Origin: Tigriopus japonicus
Taxonomy: Eukaryota; Arthropoda; Copepoda; Harpacticoida; Harpacticidae
Direction of reading: 5' to 3'
DNA: 64,000 nucleotides
Assembly (NCBI GenBank): GCA_010645155.1
Contig: CM021316.1
Location: 42,654-106,653, forward strand
A program made the translations under genes and the position numbers. This document shows positions 56,807-64,000 of this stretch, in pieces (the first letter of the stretch is position 1; the number at the start of each line of letters is the position of its first letter). The notes beneath the pieces were generated by a model. The model ran no database searches. It had not been told where the DNA came from and saw only the letters and a list, made by a program, of their open reading frames with translations.

Positions 56807-57135
56807 ATGAGCTGGTATCCCAAGAAATCCAGCCTAGTTCGAACAATGAAGTCCTTCTCTCTTCTTTATCGGGCTCTTTCATTGTTCAATTTGTTGCCCA
56901 TTAGTCTTCGTCGGGAATATGTAGGAGCTGATCCTCTAACAGCATTTAAGGCAGGATTGGACAAACTTATAAATTATATTCCTGACCAACCCACTATTCA
57001 AGGGTTGTACAGATCTGCCAACAGTAACTCATTGGTGGATCAAATTTCATATAAACTGTAATTTTAAAAACTATATTAATCATTAACTCTCTTTACAGGG
57101 AATCCCATTCCTTGTAGCGGTATTAAAAAATTCCC
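56807..57135 (+). mobile_element. CR1-like LINE 3' end, inverted relative to its neighbour
   Basis: FSLLYRALSLFNLLPISLRR, ADPLTAFKAGLDKLINYIPD and GLYRSANSNSLVDQISYKL end at a TAA at 57059-57061. The 3' untranslated end closes with GGAATCCCATTCCTTGTAGC and GGTATTAAAAAA. It is a second, 5'-truncated copy facing away from the minus-strand copy at 55490-56760. Confidence 0.8.
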
Positions 57136-57649
57136 CCGAAAAACACAAGAAATCAAGGAAAACAGTTTTTAGAACGTTGAACAAAAACCGGCTAAGAAGG
57201 ATACAAACAAAGTTGGAAAATCTAAGATTTTATGGTTATTCAAGTACGTCTACGCTTTAACGCTACAAAATCCATGGAAATTTGCAACCAGGTAGCACTT
57301 CAATGAGTTGCAATGAGCACCATACATTTTAATGATGGAAAAAATTTAAAATATTTGTATTTATTTCGAAGTCAACTCTTTATTCACATGAATATTATTA
57401 TTACTTTTGGTCAACTATTGCATGGTTGAAGTACTATTATTTGCCTAAACTTGATAAAAAGTCAATCATGAATAAAAAAGTACTTTTTTGACATGTTTGC
57501 TAAGAATAAGCTAAGTTCTCAATTGTGTTAGTCTTGTTCCTGCCAATGAACATTCCATTAAGTGAGCTATATTTGTGGCAGTGTTTTGCTCAACAATGAA
57601 TGAATAACTTATTCTTTTGAACTACGTTTTGTACTTTGTTGTGGTGTTT

Positions 57650-57915
57650 GGATGAGTGTAATCGAACAAATTCAGCTGACGATTCTGGGGCCAAAATGGC
57701 TAGGGATGCGTCGGAGTCGAGACTCACCCTCTATAAAATTGAATCAAAGTTCGTGAGCCCAACTCGTTTTCTTCATTTTGACAATCAAGTCAAATAAGAA
57801 TTGTTTCCTCACGTAGCAAACTAAAATTATGAAATGTCCAAACCTAGTTCTGACCCATCCCTAGTCATTTTGGCCCCAGAATCCCCAGCTGAATTCGTTC
57901 GATTACACTCTTCCA
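57650..57915. mobile_element. Inverted-repeat (foldback) element, about 265 bp
   Basis: The left arm GAGTGTAATCGAACAAATTC continues AGCTGACGATTCTGGGGCC and AAAATGGCTAGGGATG; the right arm is its complement, ending GTTCGATTACACTC. The loop is about 120 bp. No clear target duplication. A half-copy lies at 55240-55315. Confidence 0.75.
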
Positions 57916-58398
57916 ATAGATCATTGCGGCTAAGGTAGGTCTAAGAATCTGCCGTATGTTTCTTTTAGGAGCTACATCCAGCTCTTATATTTTGCCCTTA
58001 CAACGCCATCTTTCGTACTCTTTCAAAAGCTTGTTTTGAAAGAGATTTTGAAAAATTGTAGCAAATAAATGAGTTTGTTTGGAAAGAAAGAAAATGGCGT
58101 TCACAAATAATTATGGATTTTCAGTTTGTCGGCAAAGTTTGCAGAAGCTAATAAAAGATGTTTGTATGGTTTGATTTACCACCAAGAAAATTAGAGGCGA
58201 AAGAGATTTTAGAGGTCAAACATGTAAGTTTTCGTTATTTTCCTTTGACTTGAAAAACACAAGACGCAAAGGGCCCAAAGAGCACGTACAACAGACCCCC
58301 AAAAGCGGCAGATTCGCGTGAAAGCACAAAATTTGGATGCGACTATGTGGCTAAAAAAGTTCAAAAAAGTTTTTTGATGGAAAAAAGTTATATCTGGA

Positions 58399-58558
58399 TA
58401 GCGGATTCAAAAGTTTTTTTCTTGCAGAGCAGTAAATCTAGAGAGTTAACGCCATTAACTTTTCTATACTGCTGGTGTTCAGCTGACCCAAGCTGACCTA
58501 CATCCTGAAACGTCAAGAATTTCTGCTCTGCAGGAAAAACTTTTGGATCCGCGGTCTA
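58399..58558. mobile_element. Palindromic MITE related to 37087-37237
   Basis: The left arm (GCGGATTCAAAAGTTTTTTT, then GCAGAGCAG) is mirrored on the right (CTGCTCTGCAGGAAAAACTT, then TTGGATCCGCGG). GACGTTTCA and a CAGCTGACC-type centre are shared with 37087-37237. TA flanks at 58399-58400 and 58557-58558. Confidence 0.75.
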
Positions 58559-58981
58559 GTTATATCTATCAAAACAGGCAAAAAAACTTTTTAAAAAATA
58601 TTTTCTACTTTTAAACTTTTTTATCCTTGCCCTAGTAATGAGTATGTTGTCTGTGTTTACCTCTAAAGGAAACAAGAGTCAGGCCTCAAGTGGCCCCAAT
58701 ATAGGGCAGACTGAGTTCCTTTTTCTGGTGGAATTGTGGTGTTTATCCTTCAGAATACATTTGTTGCTCAATAGGCCAGACGCCCATTGAAGCTAAAAGA
58801 AACCCCCACACCTGGCCTTTGATTAACAACAATTGAAACGACAAAGCACAAGTGTCTTGTACCAGACCAAAAAGAAACAATGCGTGAAACAATCGCGAAA
58901 GGACTCCTTTCAACAACAAAGACTTTGGTTTGGTGATTAGGGCATGACGCGAACGCACTTTGAGAAAATCAAACTCCAGAC

Positions 58982-59600
58982 AAGAAGCTTTGAATTTATG
59001 GAGTGGGAGGCTAAGGATAAGAATTGCGATTTTCAAAAGGACAAATGCAATTGCGTAATTTAGCGAACAAGTTCTTGCTTGTTTTGGGTGGTCTACCTAC
59101 CTATTTCAATTTTCAACTCACAAGTGAAAACTTGAACTTATGTACTTAAGAAAGCATAGAATGAATGAGCTTCTCCTTTTGTGAAATAACAGTGACCAGA
59201 AAAGAGCTAGTTCATTCATTCTCAGAAAGATTTGCACTTAAAATTCCTGATCAACCCATTATTCAAAGGTTGTGCAGATCTGCCAACAGTAATTCGTTGG
59301 TAGACCAAATTTCGTATGAATATTAATTGCTTAAATTATTTTATTTATAGTTTATTGTTGCAGGGAATCCCATTCTTTGTAGCGGCGATGAAAAATCCGT
59401 AAAGCCACAAAAATAAATTAAAAAAAAATAAAAAAAAATGCGAGAGCATAACTTCTGACTTGGCTAAAGATTGAAAAACGGATTCTAATCTACATTAGAA
59501 GAATCTCATTTGGAGAAGCACATAACTGATTTGTTCCTACTGAAAACCATAATTCTTTTCATTAGCCTCCCTGTCCAGACAGATTCAGTTGTTCTTGTTC
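58982..59600. mobile_element. Foldback element copy 3, degraded and split by a LINE tail
   Basis: Left part AAGAAGC, then TATGGAGTGGGAGGCTAAG; inner pair around AGAAAAGAGCTAGTTCATTC; right part ATTAGCCTCCCTGTCCAG. It matches the ends and order of 16932-17379 and 51235-51665, but a LINE end (59236-59395) interrupts it. Confidence 0.65.
59236..59400 (+). mobile_element. CR1-like LINE 3' end fragment
   Basis: IPDQPIIQRLCRSANSNSLV followed by DQISYEY and a stop, then the tail GGAATCCCATTCTTTGTAGC and GGCGATGAAAAATCC. Inserted into the foldback element at 58982-59600. Confidence 0.75.
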
Positions 59601-60201
59601 CAGAGAATTCGATTGTAGCTAAGCCAAGGTGCCACGTAAATTACTACATGGCCGATTGGTGGCACAAGCATGATTTCCCGGATTGACTATGACAATCAAA
59701 CAAATCCAAACGCCCTCTTGAAACTCCCTTTGCGCACATTGGTTTTAAGAAACTTGCTTTTGATAAAAAAGTAAGAGCTCTCTATGAGTTTTGTTTTTTA
59801 ACAATGTGTTTGCAGAATGGGACGTGCACAAAGGTTGCTCAAGTGAGCCTTTTAAATCATATCGCTAGAGGTAAAACATACCGTTGGCTGTGCTGAGTTG
59901 CTCGGCCCATTTTGGCGAAGCCAAGTGTTTTTCCATTTAGGCCCACTTGGTTGATAATATTCTCAGTATATAACTAGAAAATGAGACACATGAAATCATA
60001 CATTACCAGAGAGAAACATTGAACATTATTTTAATTCTCCCTATGGGAAACATTTTGAGACATTGAAATAATTCTTTGGAACACACTGGACAAATAACCA
60101 CCTTTAAATTATTGTTTGCATCAGTGTTCAGTCTTATTATTGTAATAGGACAAAGTTGCTTTATGTGCTTTTGATTCAATCGCCCTGAAATAAATTTTGC
60201 A

Positions 60202-61406
60202 TACAGGGTCCCCCAAAACCTTGACACTTGATATACAGTAAATGCGAATATCTACGTAACGAAGGAGCTGATTGGCATGAAACATTTTGTGCGTCCACTA
60301 TGGTGTCTAAACTGGTTAAGAACAATAACAAAGAAAAGAGATCCAGTGACAGACCGAGGCCCAGGGGGCCGTGCAAAAAGTGCACTAAAGTCCATTTGCG
60401 ACCGAGTCCTTGAGCCCTAGTAAAAATGCCAAAGTCCCCGTAAGTTTTTTCTCGTGATAAAGCATTTAAATACCTTTCAAATGGGCCCAAGTTTTTAAAA
60501 TCGGACAAGAAACAAAAAAGTTATGACCATTTTTTCAAAAGTCACCGATTTCTGTCTCGCGCCTCCGCTGCCGGCATCGTCAAGAAGAACACTCTAAACG
60601 AGGCTAGGGCGCCCACACAGTTCCTCTCTGAGGCCGGGAAGACAGCCAAGGAGATCGCCATGACTGTTGACTACACTGTCCCGGCCGTGTACAAGATCCT
60701 GAAGTCCATCAGGGAGAGGAACGGCGTCACGAAGTGCAACTTCAAGGGCGAGAGGCCCAATACCAAGATGACGGCCGCCAACGTTCGCACGGTGAAGGAG
60801 ATGTCCAGGAGGAACCCGGTGAGGCACGTGAAGAACATTCAGGAGGCCTGCAGCGTGTCTGTGACGACGGCCGGGCGCCTGGTGAAGGAGGCCGGCCTGA
60901 AAACTCTGGTGACCCTGGAGAGGCCACTCCTGAGCCACCAGGCCGTGACCAAGAGGATGGAGGGGGCCAAGAAGCTCCAGGAGTGGTTTGAGCTCAACCA
61001 GAATGACCGCATCCCCCGGGCCGTCCCCTGGAGTGACAAGAAGCTCGCGTGCCGTGCCACAGCCGTGGAGGCCGTGGCCTACAAGAAACGCCAGCCAAAC
61101 GTCAAGGCTCTGGAGATGGCAATTATGAAGGCCTGGGACGAGGTTCTGGTGCTCCAGAAGGTGAAGAGAGTGTGCGAGGCCATCCACGTCCGCCTGGAGA
61201 AAGTTCTCGTCGCAGAGGGCCCCTACTTCATGTAGTTCAACCGTAGTTTGTTGAAAATTATGACATAAAACGTAAAAAATGATAGAAAAATAAGTTGTGT
61301 GGCTTTGTTTTTAGTTTTTAAGTTGGTAAAGAGCATGGAAATCGGCCTAGTAGTTTTTTAGTTAGAGTTGTTTTCGTGAAGTGCCCAGGTTTTGGCGGAC
61401 CCTGTA
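60202..61406 (+). mobile_element. Mariner-type deletion derivative, 1,201 bp
   Basis: The element 60204-61404 begins CAGGGTCCCCCAAAACCTTG and ends with the near-complement CAGGTTTTGGCGGACCCTG. TA is duplicated at 60202-60203 and 61405-61406. Inside is a GC-rich transposase frame lacking the catalytic centre. With intact ends but no active enzyme, it can only be moved in trans. Confidence 0.9.
60565..61235 (+). pseudogene. Mariner transposase with N-terminal HTH and C-terminus but deleted catalytic core
   Basis: The open frame (first ATG at 60660) codes helix-turn-helix segments (FLSEAGKTAKEIAMTVDYTV; NIQEACSVSVTTAGRLVKEA), then ELNQNDRI, and jumps directly to C-terminal sequence (KALEMAIMKAWDEV). 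The expected blocks with the catalytic acidic residues (including QQDGAP) are absent, so it is about half of the usual length. The frame itself is intact and GC-rich (about 60%), unlike the AT-rich surroundings, which points to a recent deletion derivative. The shadow frame on the other strand is not a gene. Confidence 0.85.
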
Positions 61407-62309
61407 TTATTGACCCCATTCGAGCCACGGTATCCTGACGTGAAATATCGATAATTTCCATGAACATAGACCAGGGGTAGGCAACCGGTGGGCTGTGGGC
61501 CATATGTGGGCCCAAGGGTGGTCATTGCTGGGCCCAGGAGCTATGGGGAAAGTCCAAAATAGTGAGCCAGGAAGCCACCCGTAGTACTGCACTAGGAGGC
61601 CCAAAACTCTTTGATAATTAATTTGTGGGCCCCTGAACCTACCAACGTCTACTTGGTTGGCCCCTGACAACATGTAATCAAATTTGGTGGGCCTTGACCC
61701 AAAAGTGGTTGCCGACCCATGATCTACAAGCTTGGACTTCATGAGCTTCCCAAACACTTTGGTCGTACTGGAGGTCAGTGAAATGGGCTGACAATTACTA
61801 GGGAGCGACTGGGCGACTTGAACCCAAAATGGGCCCCTCTTAGTACAAAAACTCACAAACTCAGGATGAATAATGACAATGTAAATGCAAAGTGTAAAGT
61901 TAACATGCAATAAAGATTATTAGCATTATTATTTCCGCCCTTAAAAATTGGAACAACATTAGCTACTTTCCATGAGGAGGGAAACTTGCCCTGATGCAAG
62001 ATGCGACGCATCAAGTACGAGAAAACGGGCAAGAATCTGTGAGCATTTCATGAGAAACTGAGATGTCACACCATCGGGTCCAGGAGAACTCGAGAGCTTT
62101 AAGCTCTTGATAGCCTCAAAAGCATCTTGATCTGTGACTACCACATCCTCCAATTGATTATCCTGACTATCAATGCCAGGCACATCAACAACATTACTAC
62201 AGTCCTGCTCTGCCAACCCTTTTTGGAATTGAAAATACTCTTGAGAACTGATCTCCAAGCATATTAGCCATAATTTTACTAACATTAAAGGTTTTACCAT
62301 GAATCTCAA
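61407..62309 (-). pseudogene. LINE reverse-transcriptase N-terminal region, broken by two insertions
   Basis: Minus strand: AFEAIKSLKLSSSPGPDGVT (finger block), then after a frameshift GKFPSSWKVANVVPIFKGGN, a foreign AT-rich stretch (about 61860-61935), then QVAQSLPSNCQPISLTSSTT and KVFGKLMKSKLVDH. The hAT MITE at 61472-61721 follows, and then EIIDISRQD, which looks like the next LINE block (H.E...I...QHGFR). The mariner derivative 60204-61404 lies immediately next to it. Frameshifts and stops make it non-functional. Confidence 0.75.
61472..61721. mobile_element. hAT-type MITE nested in a LINE
   Basis: Begins CAGGGGTAGGCAACCGGTGG and ends GGTTGCCGACCCATG; the body matches the MITEs at 15524-15773 and 41743-41953. 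The 8-bp flanks (ACATAGAC and ATCTACAA) match only partly, so the duplication is decayed. Its removal rejoins the LINE frame. Confidence 0.8.
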
Positions 62310-63815
62310 ATGGTTCCACAGGATGTTTTGATTTTCTCTTTTGTATTTGCCAAAGAGAAAAACGCTATTGGATGTGTATCAGTCTCCTGGGTCTCTCCAC
62401 CTTCCTTTTCTAACTGATCAGAGTTAATGGAGCTTCTTACCTCTTATTTCATAGTTGTAATTCTTGATAACCCAAACTTCTGTTAGAAGAATTGATATTG
62501 CGATGATAGTTTGGAGCACTTTTGACATTTCAAAAACTTGCTTCCTTTATTTATCCCCTTTCCCCTATTTGTTTTATCACTTTGTGTCGGAAGAGAGAAA
62601 TTCAAGTATCCTGGCATGAAGTACTAACTGTCATTTTTTGAGGCAAACTGACTTGTTTTCTTTTGAATGAAAATGAAAATTGAATAGCGCTGTTTAACGT
62701 TTCGCTACTGAGACACCGGAAGCCTTAAATTATTAAGATATTGGGCCTATAACTTTTTTGTAAGAACTTTTTTAGGAAAAAGACGAATCTTTTATCCATA
62801 AAAAATTCGTAATGGCTGGATTTGTAGGCGGGCCAAGATCAAACTTCCAACCTTAAGATCAAAAAGGTACAAAAAGGGTCTTGTTGATTTTCAAAGTCAA
62901 TGAATAATGAGGTCTTTGAATTGCATTCTTTGATTGTTTAGTATATTGGTGTTTGAAGTTAGTGTGAGGAGAAAACATGTTTATAAAATGTTTAGGTCAT
63001 TTAAGGCCTAGCTTAAAGCAAAAAGTTCGATAAACTAAAAAAATGTGTCAGGAACCTTAGTGCACATTTATGTTTTTTGGTTTCAAAATTCATGCCAAAA
63101 ATAAAGGTTCTCAAACAATTCAAAATTTCACCTTTTTTTCGACAGAAGTTCTTGTTACTTAACAGCTAGTAGCTGTTTTGTTAAGCGTACGCCAAGGTGT
63201 GCTAGTAGCATTGACTTCAAGTCAGCTTCAAGTAAACCTTCTCACAATTTGACCTAAACATAAGGTTTCATCAACGAGAAGCATGACTGGAAGCATGCGA
63301 AGAGGGAAGTTCTCCGGCGGCGTTGAAGCATTCCCATTGGAACACTTCAACGCCGATCAAACCAACTAAAAGCGAACTTCCTTTCAGTGTTTCTTCGAAT
63401 TTGCTGTCAAAAATTGCATGCCCCTTGACCTGTTCTTGAGGGAATGATCATAGATGTTCGGGAATTTCAAGATCGAAACGGACCGTCACATTCGAGAAAA
63501 GCCAAATCGATGGAGAAAACCATTCAAGCACACTCTGAAGTAAACTTGCAAGTCAACTATCGAGCTTTGCCATCATAGCATACGAGCTATTCTATGACCT
63601 TCGTTCATTGTCTTGTTCAATCAACCAAGCGGTCGGTCGTAAAACGTCCAGTAATCTAGATATCTACCGGGCCGGCGAAAAGAATTTATACATTTTTAAA
63701 CTACATTTTTTGATTGGTTGTGTGATTAAAAACCAATTTTTGCGATAATCAGTCAACAGCTGACAACTTCCTGTTTCCGTTGAGCTGCTTATTGACAGCG
63801 TGAGACAACCGAGCA
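62310..63815. other. Intergenic DNA, no gene recognised
   Basis: Stops in all frames. A small perfect hairpin lies at 63318-63353; nothing else is supported. Confidence 0.4.
63318..63353. repeat. Short perfect hairpin
   Basis: GGCGTTGAAG and CTTCAACGCC are separated by 16 bases. It is isolated; it could be chance or the core of a small palindromic element. Confidence 0.5.
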
Positions 63816-63820
63816 CTGAG

Positions 63821-64000
63821 ATGGAGACGAAAAGAATCGAAGTGGCCGCCCTCATCTGAGCCGGCACCCCCATCTCCGACATTGTCAAGGTCACCAAGGT
63901 CACCAGGATGACGGTCTACAACATCCGCAAGCGCATAGAAGCCGGGAAAGACCTCAATAATGGCCCTCGAAGTGGCAGACCGACCAATTTGAAGCCAGCC
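63821..64000 (+). pseudogene. Mariner-type transposase N-terminus with in-frame stop, cut by the window edge
   Basis: The ATG at 63821 opens METKRIEVAALI, then a TGA at 63857-63859 (likely a CGA-to-TGA change), then AGTPISDIVKVTKVTRMTVY, NIRKRIEAGKDL and RSGRPTN. This is the first helix-turn-helix of the mariner/IS630 DNA-binding domain, followed by the GRP linker motif. The stop inactivates this copy unless it is an assembly error. The remainder lies beyond 64000. Confidence 0.8.

Noticed and set aside
60594..61187. Minus-strand ORF of 197 codons, His/Leu/Pro-rich
   Set aside because: A shadow frame of the GC-rich mariner transposase on the plus strand.
1..64000. CRISPR arrays, bacterial operons, intact tRNA or rRNA genes
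   Set aside because: None seen. Repeats are transposons or a minisatellite, and the genes are intron-split.

Overview
This is a eukaryotic, animal-type window. The genes are split by GT/AG introns, there is no operon structure, and most of the DNA is dispersed or nested transposable elements. Midkine/pleiotrophin-type exons, mariner-like transposases, hAT MITEs, CR1-like LINE ends and a Ty3/Gypsy element primed by tRNA-Trp suggest an arthropod, perhaps a crustacean such as a copepod. That assignment is inference. No rRNA, functional tRNA or CRISPR array was seen.

Left part, about 1.7-16.2 kb, minus strand: host genes. A signal-peptide exon (16050-16191) is phase-matched to an exon (14478-14627) coding one midkine/pleiotrophin-like cysteine domain. 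Two more such domain exons lie at 2618-2773 and 2208-2399. They are followed in frame by an exon (1767-2136) that runs from a basic tail into the first half of a cyclophilin (peptidyl-prolyl isomerase) domain. Between them, on the same strand, are two runs of phase-consistent exons for helical, coiled-coil proteins of unknown family (10889-13720 and 6488-9769). The layout is either one host gene with a nested coiled-coil locus, or two neighbouring midkine-like genes.

Right part, plus strand: a six-exon gene (29944-53626) was rebuilt by hand. It encodes a predicted 320-residue secreted, cysteine-containing protein with helical segments. Its 8.9-kb and 12.5-kb introns are packed with transposons: a LINE with an open reverse-transcriptase frame, palindromic MITEs, a hAT MITE, a mariner-type MITE, a CsRn1-like Gypsy element, SINE-like pieces and a 431-bp foldback element.

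Between and beyond the genes (about 15-30 kb and 54-64 kb) are nested transposons, many with exact target-site duplications: hAT MITEs (8 bp), foldback elements (9-11 bp), TA-flanked mariner-type elements and an unclassified 2-kb element with 7-bp duplications. The last 10 kb is a LINE graveyard invaded by a hAT MITE and next to a 1.2-kb mariner deletion derivative. Two N-runs (20164-20338 and 49338-49465) both sit inside transposons.
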